Assembly (NCBI GenBank): GCA_036345935.2
Contig: JADWOT020000010.1
Coordinates: 4,486,587 to 4,550,586 of the forward strand
Source: Taenia hydatigena
Taxonomy: Eukaryota; Platyhelminthes; Cestoda; Cyclophyllidea; Taeniidae
Reading direction: 5' to 3'
DNA: 64,000 bases
In this document: positions 24,701 through 37,694 of the stretch, piece after piece
Numbering within the stretch: the stretch's first letter is position 1
How the letters are laid out: each line of letters starts with the position of its first letter
The notes under the pieces: generated by a model
Databases searched by the model: none
Seen by the model: only the letters and a program-made list of their open reading frames with translations
What the model was told of the DNA's origin: nothing
Made by a program: the position numbers and the translations under genes

Positions 24701-26689
24701 GTTGCACCATTGGCTAATATAGTGAGTCGAATGACTCCCTAAGCCTTCAATATTAAGGCGTTGAATCTTAAAAATGCACTTGAGCTTTATCCAGGAGTCT
24801 AGCCCCATGTCCTTGATTTGATTCCCTTAATATATTGCTGTGTAAAGCGACCTTCAATACTGATTTTAGACTCATTCGACTCCGTAAACTATCCTTCACT
24901 GAGTTTAAGACTTTGCTTTTGCGTCAAATGGCCTGAAATCCTGCCCAATAGGCTAGTATTATTATCATGTTCCCCAAAAATGGCATCGGTCTCTACCAAG
25001 GTGCAGATCGTTGCGTAATTTGATCCCCACAATGCAATAAAACAGTTGCCAAATTCATATGAACCGTAGAAAGCTTGAGCTGACGAGAATTGATAATTAA
25101 ACTGCATTCGGAAAAAATGCTGCTTAAATGCTTTGCGATTGCTTGTGGACCCCAGAGTTCGCAAGCCTATAACATAGTGTTATGCATACATATATGTTAA
25201 TTTGCTTTAAGTGAATAATGGAGTAATACAGTCTCCTCATTAGAAAAATGCCCTTCCAACTTGACACTGCCTTGCAAACACTGACAATGTAAACGGCTTT
25301 GAATTGACTGAATAAAAGTTCAACTAATTCTCAATAACGACCTCTAGTCTTCTTGCTATGCAGTTTCACCCAAACAAGCTGCCCATTATCCAACTGGCGA
25401 TGAGTTTTTCCGAAGTTTTATCAAAAATAATTTAATGTCCTGCTTGGATATTTACGGTCAGCAGAAGGCATCTGGACTTTGCTATGTACTTAAACTGAAC
25501 AAGTAGCAATTCTATAAAGCCAGAGAGATTTTAGCTTATTTCCAAGACCACCGCTTTTGATCTCTTGTTACCCAAGTAAAATTCTAATGCATAAGAACCT
25601 ACAAATCTTTTTTGCCGTTCAAAGGCGAGAGTAAATCATCGCTCTGAGTGTAATTTAAATTCTATTCACAGGGACCACATTTTCATTTGCAGATGATACA
25701 TCATACCTTCTCGCAAATGAAACATGCCATTTCCTTCCGAGGCGATGAGTCGGAACAGTAGTAGCAGTTTTTGGCTGGTCATGATTGGGCATACCTAGCG
25801 TCTGCGGCTACCGATGTAATGTGTCATTGTGGACAATATCCACCCTGATTTTGTGCTAAATTGATAATTACTTATCTGTGCCAAAGCCTTTTTCTCGAGG
25901 TGCATTCGCATCTGCAAGTTGCTTTCTTAAATCCGTTTTGCCATTGCTATTGTTTTAAACAGTATTAACAAAAGCCCTTTTTCCTATCACTGCATTTCAC
26001 TAACTGTTTCGTCATCTCTATTTTAAGAGAATAAATAGCGTTTAACATTCCAGATATTGAAGTGAAAGGTTACGACATAAAAGATTACACACTTGAGCAA
26101 AATGGTAAGATTATAGCCTAGACTTTCCATGCAGCTAGCGAACTCTTGAAAGATGTTCACTAATTCTTCCGAATCATTGTCTTCACGATCATTGTGCACG
26201 CTCGGATCTCATGAGGTATGTCTAAGGATGCAGGCTACTCTGGGGAACTGATCGGTGGTTGCAGTGACTGCAGACATATAGCAGGAAAAAGAAATTAATT
26301 TTTTAAAAAATTCAGGCATGTCCTTGGTGACTGATCCTTTTAATGGGGAGCGTACACCTTATTATACCGTCGGCTCGGTGAAATCAACAAATGATCAGAG
26401 GATGCCAATAATCTGCCCATTGACAATCATTTTATGTCGATCCGCAAGCCATACAGCCCAAAATCCCAAAGACAAAGAGGAGAGTGCCTCCTTTATCTCG
26501 CTGATTAAATACCCACATCGCTACTTAAATGCCCTTAAATTCGTATTGGGTTCTTAACTAGCAGGGGATGGGAAAGAGCTGCTGTCACACAGCAATGATT
26601 CCACCGTACGCATTGGATAAATTAAAATTATTTTGACATTGTCAAACAATCTACGATTTTTAGATTTCGACGCAAAGCATGCAAGCGAT
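21748..26689. other. Mostly noncoding; one possible small spliced exon
   Basis: The longest open frame (22041-22541, +, 166 codons) is low-complexity and rich in Ser, Leu and Pro, and I do not credit it. Minus-strand 22465-22346 is a possible exon ending at a strong donor (see the entry at 22299). The remainder holds only short frames. Confidence 0.4.
22299..22465 (-). other. Possible exon with a 47-base consensus mini-intron
   Basis: A minus-strand open frame ending LRMRLVE meets the donor GAG/GTAAGA at 22345. Forty-seven bases on, TTTTAG ends at 22299, with a perfect TACTAAC branch-site sequence at 22320-22314. After splicing the frame continues only nine codons to a stop. All three intron signals are strong, but no protein family is recognised. 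It could be a small gene's end or chance. Confidence 0.25.
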
Positions 26690-27290
26690 GCACCAGCATC
26701 CGCGCATTAATAGAACTTCCTTAAAACAATTTAATTGGCAGGTCAGGTGTTAAAGTCAAATAGCTAGCCTTCGTACCGCAAAAGATTTGCGATTCGTTTG
26801 CGTTGGTTAGGGTTGAAGCAGTTACTTAGGCCGGTCTGAGCATTCTGACTATTCACCTCTAGGTGACATCTTCTTTAGCGAGATCAAATATATTCCCGCG
26901 ATTCGTAATGCGGATATGATCCTGCTGAACGCTCTATATTTGCTAATTTACCGGCGTACTCATGAGGCGAGAGTCCTCTACAGAGTCAAATCGCTAAGGC
27001 AACACCCGCGAAGAAATTTACTCAGCTTTCCTCCTTCTCAATCGCATTAACAATAATCATCATGCCAAGTAATTGTTTGGGGGACGAGAATGTCAGAAGA
27101 CCTAGAAGTTCTGTTTCAACTGTAGTGTAATAAACTAGCAACATAAAGTGTGGAAGCAGATAGGAGCAACAATCAAAGCCTTCATTCTCTTTTCTTAATT
27201 TCAATGCCCTTAAGAATGAAGGGCTGATCCTCATCATATTGCTTTTCAATGAAACGCACATTGAGCCTTCGTCAACTCTTGCTGCCACCT
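26690..27290. repeat. Element E2, diverged relative of E1
   Basis: It aligns in direct orientation with 18030-18770. Matching blocks include GCTAGCC followed by a TTTGCGAT-like stretch and CCTGCTGAACGC against CCTGTTCAGCGC. The minus-strand frame 27288-27022 shares the hydrophobic C-terminal pattern of E1. The pair sits about 8.6 kb apart. The nature of the element is unknown. Confidence 0.55.
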
Positions 27291-30200
27291 TCTACAATAA
27301 TATCTTTGTGTCCAGCGGGTGCGTAGGGCTGGAATAAAGACAGGATTATCAAATTTAATTTGGGCTCCAATGCTCTGCGTTCATGATGCTCTACAGATTG
27401 ACACATTTGATTTGGCATGTTGTTGCCAAACGGGTTAACAATTTCTGCAAGAGAGAGAGTGAAGTTGCTTAGTGAGTAAAATAAAGGTCCTTCATATTGA
27501 TATAGTGAATAACAAATCAAATGGGTCATTCCAAAATGTGCGAAACAACCCAAAACGAAACGAAAATAATGATTGTGTGAGGAACAGGAAGAAAAAATGG
27601 CAAAAATAATGTGAACTAACCTCAAAGAATTCCAGTCACTTCACCTCGATGGCTAATTTTTGCTGCCACATTGCACACTGCTTCATTAGGTCAAAGAAAT
27701 CAAGTGATTTCGCCAGGATTGTTTGGGATCCAGGTGTAGCGTGTTTGCATCGTACGATATTGGAATGATCACAGCCACCTACCTTTTCATAAATACAATG
27801 CTTTTTGATGGTTATTTGCTTCAACATTGCTTCTTGATAATTGTGAGTGCTGCATCAGTGCAATGCGTTGCTTGTATTGGCTTCCAACCCCTCTACGAGT
27901 GAAATCTCATGGCACCGGCCACAACCGTTACGTAAGTGATGCTTGCGTAAAGAAGCGTCACTGCTAACAGCCCACTCTAAGCTATCAACAGGGCAAAGTA
28001 TTCAGAACGGTAGTTTTAATGTCAGCAGACTAGTCAGTGCGCGCAGTACAATTTGCATTGCGTTCGTGCACCCCTGACCAAGTAGAGTGTCTGCCGGTCG
28101 GCATTTCTTCAATCTCAGTACCTCATCTTGGATGCACCCTGCCTAAAAGTAAATGACAGTGCGTACAGTAAAAAAGCACATCTACTGATGGTATTCATTA
28201 ATAAGGCGAATTACCCGCTAGTCGCATCACGAATTTTGCTGGAATGTTGTAGAATGAAGCATGACCAGCAAGAATGCAATGTTCGCGCAAAATTTATTTT
28301 AGAAATCCAAATGTCCTCAGTACTTATGCGCTGATTTTCAGTTCATCGAGGAACACAAAGTTAACCTGTAATCGTGAGTGAAATTGATGCGAGCGATTGC
28401 AATGATGCTGCTTTCCATTAAGAGAGTACGCACCTCATCGTGTCGTATAGTATATCTGCCTCCCAGATGTAAATACGAACGCTCTTTACCTTTGCCAATC
28501 CCACTTAGCTCTCTGACTGACACCTTGCATTCGATTTTTACATTTGTCTCTTCCATTTCTAGAGAAAATGTCCCACCGAAACATCATGCTGATTAGGTAT
28601 TTGGATTACTTGCTGTCGTGTTTTACTGCTCAAGTTAGCATTCTTGATTTCATCATGTAGGTGATTGTTATAATTCTTTAAAAGCAATGGGAGTTTTATT
28701 AATAAATGACGTTCATTTTTGAAAAAGCTTTTTTCCACTTGTACCTTTGCCATCGAAATCTACAAAGATGCAAATTGAGTTAATTACTCATTATAGGCTA
28801 AGCAAGCAAATATTGCATTCGCGCGGTAAGCACTATCAGTCGCGACACAACACGAATAAGTGAGATCATTGGCATTCATCTAATTGTGTTAGTGGATGGG
28901 CTTGGGTCCGGTCACACTGCGACTTTTATGATGCACAATTTCCCCATAATACTCCATGTGGGTCAAAGGCAACCGAGTCATTTAATATTTCACCGTACTT
29001 AACAAGGACAGATCAATATGTGCACCTGTAAGTTGTATTTTGCTTTATTGCGCCAATGGCTAAGCCGTGTCATTTTTGAGCCCTTTGCAAATATACGTGT
29101 TGTTGCAAGGGATCACTGTTAAGCCATGCGTCATGTTAGTGAGCCGTAAAAATGCACACAAACTACTGACTACTGACACAAAGAGACCACAGTATTCGAG
29201 ACACGTAAACGTTATATTTTGCTGTCAATCAACTGATTTCGATTCAAAAGCTGATGGTAGAAAGCCAGCACAGATGTTGGTCGACTTGTCAACCATTCTT
29301 CCCTGTTCTTATCACTCTTCTCGATTGGGCTATGGGTGTTTACTCGGTGAGGCGGATGAATTACAGAGGGTGAGAACAACTAGGCTCGGATGCATCTGCT
29401 CTTTGCGAAAAGTTACACGTTTCGCTCATACATAGCCAAAAGCCGAGAGTATCAAGCCCTTATACTAATGTGGTGACCCAGTAACACAAAACGTCTGTCC
29501 AATTTTGTTATGATGATACAGAGTCGTGGAGACCAAACCGGATATTCTACTGATTACTTCCTGACTTTTATCCCGAAACACGGCACATCTACCCATATTA
29601 GAAAAAAAACCGATGAATGTTCAAAGTTGAGTTTGTTCAACTTTGAAGCCAAACGTAAGACAGCTAAGCTTTATCTACCAAGGTAATTCGACCATCCTTG
29701 CTTACTTCAGATAGGGCATTTCGAAGGAGTCTACTTTCAGTCAGAGTTGTTGGGATGGCCTAGTAGTGAGTATGAGAAAGTTAATGCACACAATATCTGC
29801 TACTGGAGATTTTCAGTACAAATGTATGCATATAGCATATTCAAGGTCCATTAAGATGTAATTCGTCGTTGTTTGGCTCCATACACTTCTATACCTTCTA
29901 TACAGAGAATGAAAGTTAGAAAAGTTATCCCACTTAGTGGCAATCGCAAATATTTGCAAGCCCTGCAAATTCCAAAAACATTTTCTACCAGTCGATGCAT
30001 CCCATGGGGACCCACTGAGGTAGGAGATGTGTGAACTTGCTGCACGACTCAATTACAGCCAGCGAATGAAAATATTTGGCATCAATTAGATATAGGATTC
30101 TTAATTTTTGATAATAATAATCCGTATTTCAACTCAAGTCGGGTGAGCGCGGCAAAAAGTCTTGCAGAAAAGCTCCTCGAAGCTAGACGTGCTATGGATG

Positions 30201-31088
30201 ACCGGCTGTAACCTTTTGTGAAGTCAGTGTTTAAACAAGCAGGCCAATTGCGTAAAAAGGTCCTTCACCCTGTCTCTAGTGCAGCAGACCGTGGAGGACT
30301 GCGTAGCGTTGCCCCAGTGATCTCCTTCTGTGAGGTGAATGCATGAGTTACAAAGAAGTAATGCCACACAACAGACAGAAATTAGACTATTTCAACTGTC
30401 GAACCTAGCCATAAGAAATTCATTCAATTTAACAATTGCTATTAAGGAGAATAAGCTGGTTTCCTATGATGGCGCTGTATGCTAGCCTCATTGGCTCCAT
30501 AAGGCGGTAGAATTTGATTGACCCTGCCAACTAACATCAAAACCCACTTTTCGGATATTACATCATCAGCAGTAAGCAAAATTGAGCGCCTACTCTCCTC
30601 TCAGCAGAACTCCAAGCGTTAAACCAGAGTATTGCTTCTCTACGACAATTTCAATTCAATGATGCAAAGCAAGGCAAAATCATCACCAGCAACACTACTG
30701 CAAGCCTTGTCCTACAATTCAAGCCGCTCACCCAAATTAGCTCAAGCCACTCCACTGTGTGTCACTTATATCCAAAATTGAAGTAAATAATAAACGAACC
30801 GTAACTCAGATTCCCCAATTCGATAGCTGGATGTAAGGAGCAAAGACAGGATAATTACAAGCTGAGATTTTCCATGGCTTTGGCAAAAGGATATTTTTAC
30901 AGATATTATATAGGTTGCGAAATGCAAATGAAAAGTTGCAACTCAGCATTACCTGAAGGCCTTCAGGTACATTAAACAGCAGCACTACGTACAAAGGAGC
31001 TCATGATGGGTTCGTGGCGTTAAAGTGCCTTGTTTTTAATTGGGCGTCACATTTAGAGTCGCTATATAGTACAGCGTATGCTGCAAAT
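27291..31088. other. No gene supported; upstream of the rost homologue
   Basis: Several open frames of 60-122 codons occur on both strands without recognisable domains. A 20-base perfect palindrome (30950-30969) lies about 120 bases before the proposed rost start. The stretch presumably holds the rost promoter, which I cannot pinpoint. Confidence 0.4.
30950..30969. other. 20-base perfect palindrome upstream of rost
   Basis: The half-site is TACCTGAAGG, repeated exactly as its reverse complement with no spacer. It lies 119 bases before the proposed ATG of the rost homologue. It may bind a dimeric regulator or be chance. Confidence 0.4.
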
Positions 31089-34000
31089 ATGGCAGGTGAA
31101 GGTTTTGCATTATGGAGGTCACGACAGGCGAGAGAAGACCCTGCTGTTCAACCACCAGGAAGGCTTTCAAATACCAATTCAAATGGCGAAATTTTTGCTT
31201 CTGGAGTGCCAATTTTAGCCTCTTCCCATTTTCACAGGTAGGTTGTGAACTGATTTTACGTGGACTGTGAATCTCTCTAATGCAAGAGGATGTTTGGAAC
31301 TTAATTTACCAATAAGCTGAGGTTAAGTCTAAGTAGCTTGGAGCAGCTGCTTCCACCCACGTATGCGAATTTGCTGGGATCACTTAAGCATGCATCTATT
31401 TAATGCTACTGTTGACTTCGGCATCAAGATTGGAGGATGAAGGTGGACTGTATCAAGGCTCGGTAATGCAACAAGTTATGTTTTCCAATCTATCAATTTT
31501 AATAAGTCGAAGGTAGATATCTAGTTTCATCACCATGCACAAGTAGTGGAGCGAAATAACATTTAAAGCAGCATGAAAATCCCTCAGGTAACCCTCAACC
31601 TGGAGGGTCTTCGTACCTGGTGCACTCATACAATGTTGTCAACAGTATTCAAATGTCAAAGCATCAAGAGTGAACGTAATGGAACCTCCGTGGTGTAAAC
31701 CGATGGAACCAGAGGTGTCAGCTAAAAGCACGACAAAACTCACGGCAAGCTGCGTCACTGAAATGCTGATACAAGGGTAGAGACCATGACAAGAAGAATA
31801 TAACTTTTACCAATCAGTGTTTACATCTGTTTAGTGGGAATGCATGGATGGAGTATTTTTACTCAGTCTACCGATTCTTCATATCCATCGGTCTCCTCGT
31901 CTGGGCGTGCGTAGAGATCCCACTGGAGGTTAAGCGCAGCCGAGAGGAGAAAATGAGACTCAACTACTTTCTCTACGCCACCAATTGGGGCTTCCTTATG
32001 TACACCGTCAGCTCCAATGCCTTCGCCATTTTCGCCACCTACTTCAACTGCAACAAGAGTGAGTAGCTGGTGATACATTCACTCTCACGAGCAGAAGTCG
32101 CCATATTGAACTTCTCGTGCACGCTGCCTTGAAAACCCAGGACTACATTCAAAAGTTCAGAGAAATAACCCGGAGTAGCTAAAGCTCTCCACTTTCGACT
32201 ATGCCTGAACATATGAGCTGAGAGATCCACTAAAGTGAGATTACAAGCCCCCCCGTGACTTCCTGTGTAGGGCCATTGGTGGTAAGGTGGACTTCTACAA
32301 AGTTATGCCAAAAACACCCAGCTGGGACCGAAAGTGACAAAATACAGTTCAAATAAAGTGTAATCGGTGGTAAGCTATGTAAAAGTCAGTAGAATTCCAT
32401 TGCCATTTTGTGGGAGTGGCAAGAAATCACATAAAAAGGGCCTCATGGTGTTAGTTTATTTGACTACAAGAGAACATTGAGAGGGCGCGCGTGACCGAAT
32501 TACACAAAATTGAAGAGAAAAGTGTAACCTGTCTAAATGTTATATTTCAGAAAAGTGTGTACCAAAGTGGTTCCCCGGTCTGCTGTGGTTCTTCTACGAG
32601 TTGGCAATGAACACTGTGCTGGTCACCTCCCTAATGTATTGGGCGGCCCTTCGGGATCCCACATACAGTGAGTTAACTTGTCATCTAATCCACCTTACCA
32701 ACCGGCCTAATGTTTGTAGAGTGAAGGAATAGGATCCTTTGTTGCACATATAATTCAATTTAATCTAGAAGCACTTCTGTCGGTACATTGTAACAAGGTT
32801 AGAATCAAAATGCATTAGTCACTCTTCCTTTCATAAATTATCTAAATAATGTGACAGCACTTTTGAAATGCTAAATTATGTGAAAACAGTCTGAACAAAA
32901 CAATCCGCTGTGTGTGCCTAAGAGGCAAAATATGCTTCTGCATGCGATGCATTTATCCCTGGGCAAAAAATTTGAGAGCACACTTAAAAAAACCAATGTT
33001 AATTTCTTGGGTAGTTGGAAAATAAGTACAGGTGACGTGAAGCGTGAACTGAGAATGCATTATTTGCAGTACTTTAACAAAGAAAACATGTTCTGGGCTG
33101 CTTACTGTTGTGCTGCTCCGCAAGGACTTTTGAGGCAACATTCCCACATAATCTTGTCCCAACTTGTAATAACAGTACAATCGACCTACCTGCACTTATT
33201 CTCTGTCCGATTACCAGCAAAGAATCCGTTCTGGAACACTTAGTATCTTGCGAGAGCCTTACGGAAGAGAAGCAACCGGCTTCCAGTTTTGGTAGTTCCG
33301 TCGTGGAACGGAAATTGCGTACAGAAGCACTATTCAATTAGGCCTCCACTTATAAGCAGACGATTTCCTGCCTTCAAAAGCACCTTAACTCTATCCACAC
33401 TCACAGAAAAACGTAGCAGTGTGCCATCTAAGAAGCCACAGGTTATAAACAGTTGATGAATGACAGGAACGAAGACGTAACCTCATAAAAGAAGATTAAT
33501 CGACTTGGAGAGGTGCTTGATGATGAGGCCTAACAAAGGTAAAGCGAACTTATTACTACAACCGGTCTCTTCAAAGCTACGGGAACAAATATTGGGCGAC
33601 TAGTAGCTCTGCAAGTGTCCGTACAAAATTAGTTGGTTCTCCAGCCCTCCTAAATCCACACAATTACTTCGCTGTGTTCTCCGGGAAGTTTGTGAGTCTG
33701 CCCTTAAGACCATTGTCAGTCTCCTTAAACGACGGTAAAGGCTTTTTGTCAGAGGGCTTAAAGTCATTCTTGCCTCCATAATCACCCTCTTATATTCGGG
33801 TATCTTCATGCGGGGCAAAAAGTAGCATTGAGAAAAAAACACCTCTTACAGCTACAAGCTTTCAATGAAGGCATTGTCTACTGCATGGTCATATTGATAA
33901 CACTCATTTTTGCTACATGGTTTATCCACTTTCGATAGCACGATTAGAAGCAAATTTGTCAATAAGAAAGGACGGATGATGCAACGTTTGGGTGAAAAGG

Positions 34001-35970
34001 CCAACTTTCTTATTGTATGGTATTTATGCGAAAGTAATAGTGGAAAACGTCAAGCATTAACTGGAATAAAAATGAAACACGACTTAGCAAAATGCCTTCG
34101 CATTGTTTGAGGCCTCCGTTTATTGATTGCCACCTCAGGACTTATTCAGGCGATGAGAGACGGGCTAAATTTGCAAAAAAATAACTTCCTGTGTACAGCC
34201 ATAGTGTCATGCAAGCAACACAAATTCACCAAGGCAACATGAACCGTAGGTGTAGACTAGCCAAACACTCGCAGAAAATACGTCCGAAAGCCACCAATCA
34301 GCCGTTTGGAAAGACCCAATCAAGTGCCTCGTGGGATACGTTATTGCTCCAGATCCTTGTGAATAGATTGGACTGGTCATGCGAGACGACGAGATTTAAT
34401 CGGGACGGGTGTTCCATAAGTTTTCAAATATTTCAGGTGAGTGGCGACTAAGGGCCATGATGCAGATAGCATGCCAAATGCCACAATGCAGTTGTGAGGG
34501 CGCTTCCAGCAATTTAGCTTATGGATGTTAAGATTTGAGCTTTGCGAAACATGCTCAAGAGGTGTTGATTAAAACACAGTCACTTCTCTTTGAGCATCTT
34601 AATTTCATTAAAGATGGTCCCATAAACACCTACATGAGGAGATTAGTTAGGCAGAGGCCCATGATACACTCCCCATCCCACCGTTAAAATTGAAGTGCAC
34701 CGTCGAAACATCAATGCACTCCGAATTCGTACCGATATTCCACGTTCAATGCAGCACGATTCCACCGACCGGAGGCGAGGTGCAAGCACACATTGCCAGC
34801 AATTACGGTGCTTGTGGACATGTTGCTAAACGGACTGCCGATTAACATTTTGCACGCCATCTACCCCGTCCTTTTGGGTATTATCTATGCCGTCTTCTCC
34901 TACGTCTACTACGACACAAGGGACACACGTCCTATCTACCCCATTCTCAACTGGAGTAAACCCGCCGAGGCCGTCGGCGCCAGTGCCCTTGCTGCCTTCA
35001 GCACCATCATTATTCATGTAGGTTTTGTTTCAAGACTCCCTTCACAACCTCCCTCTCAACTCTTTTGACTTCGAGGCCTCTGCGCTAAGTAGCGGAAAGT
35101 CGGTTAATATCGAGGCCATCCGCTTCGAATGATGGAAATAAACATCTGCGTCATGATGATTAGACTGGTTTAGGCCAAACAGTAAACATTTAATAGAACA
35201 TAGTGAACCATAAGCCCATAAGTTTACAAAGGCAATTAGTCGTTCTATTGATGATGACACTAAAGCTGTACCTTTAGGCACGGTAATAAGCAAAAACTTG
35301 ACTAGTACGTAGGCAGTAATTCGATGAAAGTATTTAGCACAAACCACATCTCCGATGTTTAATTTGCGAATTTTGCGGTGATACGATGATCGTATCACAT
35401 GGAGGCTCAAATACAGGTGTTTCGACACGGTTGACATGACATTGCTACCCTTTCTTAGTGTCGCCAACATGCTTTTTAATGCTAATGAGAGAAGTGCCCT
35501 CAATGCAATTACTTTACTATCAAGGTAAAGTGACGGAAAGCAACAAAGTGTCGTTGATAAATCATGGCGTCCGAATTGTCCCCGAAAGTGGAGGTAACTT
35601 TATCATAAATGTACAAAATGACTTCGCAAAGCTCCGCGTCCTCAGCACAGTACCATGAGCGCAGAAGACTGGAAGAAACTGATTAGGTAAACGCATGAGT
35701 AAACTAGGCATGAGTGTCATCAACAAGAAGAACCTCTTTTGGATGCTCGTCGACAGTCAACACTCGTGCAGATAGATTCGCTAAATGGTTCAACGTTACA
35801 TTCGCTAGCTACTCCTATTTCTGCTCTATGTCGGTCGTGTCACGCTGAGCTACCGGCTGAACGGAAGAGGTACGGCAATAGTCGAGCAGTGGTGGAGCAA
35901 GAGTTGCGGGAAGGAAGCCGGAGAACCAAACACTGAGGTGGAGGCCAACGATGACGAAGAAGCCAAATAG
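31089..35970 (+). CDS. rost: Rolling stone (rost) family membrane protein
   Basis: Five exons join with matching phases: 31089-31237, 31835-32058, 32551-32667, 34755-35017 and 35809-35970, giving 304 codons to a TAG stop. Donors include CACAG/GTAGGT, AGA/GTGAGT and ACA/GTGAGT; acceptors include TATATTTCAG. Family hallmarks are the stretch FLYATNWGFLMY (residues 95-106), WFFYELAMNTVLVTSLMYWA, then VDMLLNGLPINILHAIYPVL and YPILNW. Hydrophobic segments lie near residues 64-79, 94-117, 132-155, 175-212 and 236-260, so it is a multipass membrane protein. The C-terminus is charged and probably cytoplasmic. The Drosophila founding member acts in myoblast fusion; the role here is inferred. Exon 1 (50 residues, hydrophilic) rests on phase agreement and an ATG and is the least certain part. 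Intron 3 is about 2.1 kb. Confidence 0.88.
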
Positions 35971-37694
35971 AAGGAAAGGGGCCTGCCTCTTCATTTCCTC
36001 ACAATTTTACCTTGTTTCTCTTTATAAGTGAATCAAAGTGATATCTGTGTTCTTTCTTATTTGCAAACATTAAAAAATTCCCATTTTATTCATATTGGAT
36101 GCTTTTTCGGGGATTCAGTGGGTTTCACGTGAGCCAGTGGAGAGATAAAAAGGTTATTACTCCAGGGAGGGACTTCAAAACAACGGAATAGTAGGGTGTT
36201 TTCAAGATCGTAATGCAAAAGAGACAGTGCCACGGAAGGGAATGCGCTTAGTTTACGTGCTCTCAAAAAAAAACATGTGAATCACCGTAGCAAAATCAAG
36301 GCAATGGCAAGGTGAATGTTGATGCTATCTCCCATGTAGGCATTCTGACGTAAACATTGTATTTTAATAAACAAGACAAACCGTTAGTGGGCTGCCAAGC
36401 TCAGACATAAAAGCACTAGAGCGCAAGGGCCAATGAGAAACTACGACACCGCCTAGGTAGAAAGGCCTATTATATTCAGCATCTGCGTTCGTATAATTGG
36501 ATAAGGAAATATCGTCTTGTTATACAAAACACTAAATTGCATCAACGTTATGGACGCAGTTGTCAGTAGTACATGATGGACAGAATAGGTAATGCGTTAA
36601 GTTCCAAAGAATGGTACGCACTTAACCAACCGCCATGGATATTTGGGGTAGACGGCCCCCAAAACCGGAAGAAAAGTAGTTGCCAAGGTATGCCGGTTTT
36701 GAGTCTTTTAAGGGAAAAGAAAAGCCAAGACCTACTTTTAGAAAATTATTACTTGGACCATAGTGAATAGTAAGTGATCAAACGTAATATGCAACAAATG
36801 CATAATCACTGGTTGAGTCCTAGTTTATTTTGGCCCAAGAGGCTAAATTCGTTGCCATGAGGTGGGAAAATGTGGCCATAAACATTATTTTCAAAATCCA
36901 ATCGAAACAGGATTTATTATTTAGTGCAACGCTTCTGAAAAACTAGGAGACGATGAAAAAAACTAAGTTACGAGCACGTGCAAAATCGGTGGAATCCGTG
37001 ATGACGATTCAGACATGAATTAATTCGCACGTGGTACAGACGCACTTCGGAGGCAAGTAAGCTGAGGTAATACAATTACACGTTATAATAACGTTGTGGG
37101 CAAAAGAAGAAGCCGAAAGACTGCAATAATGTCGTCTATATATTAAATATATGAGAACCCAAATTAACTATTCAATTACATTGAATGAATGGTGAAAATA
37201 CCCCAGCGTTGTGGTGTTTGACAAGCTGAGATCGTGGCTCTAACGCTTACTACCAGCGCCGTGGGGAATATGGAAAGAGATTTAAACCCACAAAAGTTTG
37301 ATTTCCTCTAAAAGCGTTACTGTGAGCTCCTAGAGAACCAAGTTCTTATTTGCCACTTGAATGGATTGTCCTGAGTACAATCCCCCAGCTCTCAAAGCTC
37401 AATTTCTGGCAACAAGGTAATAACCTACATATTACATAATACCACATCCAAAACCTGCCACGACAAAAATCATTGCTAGCGTGGATGCTAAAAATGGGGA
37501 AAAATTGAAGCATCCAGACTTGCAATTAGGGAAGTGGAGAACTAACTCACCCAAAATCTTAAGCCAGTCTGTGAATACAATTACGAACTCAGTTTGGATG
37601 TGAGAAATCAGAGGCGCACGCAAATGCAGTGGAATTAAGATAACGTGGGATACGAGCATGTGGAATTCACGTAACACACATAAGTGCAGAGTAC
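35971..37694. other. Convergent intergenic region between rost and LSM10
   Basis: The two genes point toward each other, so this stretch holds both 3' ends. Open frames are short and unrecognised. No clear AATAAA was found close to the LSM10 stop on the minus strand. Confidence 0.5.
36069..36074 (+). promoter_or_regulatory. Poly(A) signal ATTAAA after rost
   Basis: ATTAAA lies 99 bases after the rost stop codon in an A/T-rich stretch. It is the common variant of AATAAA and is well placed to end the rost transcript. Confidence 0.5.

Noticed and set aside
35042..35503. 153-codon minus-strand open frame
   Set aside because: It lies antisense in rost intron 4, has no recognisable domain or splice context, and such length can arise by chance.
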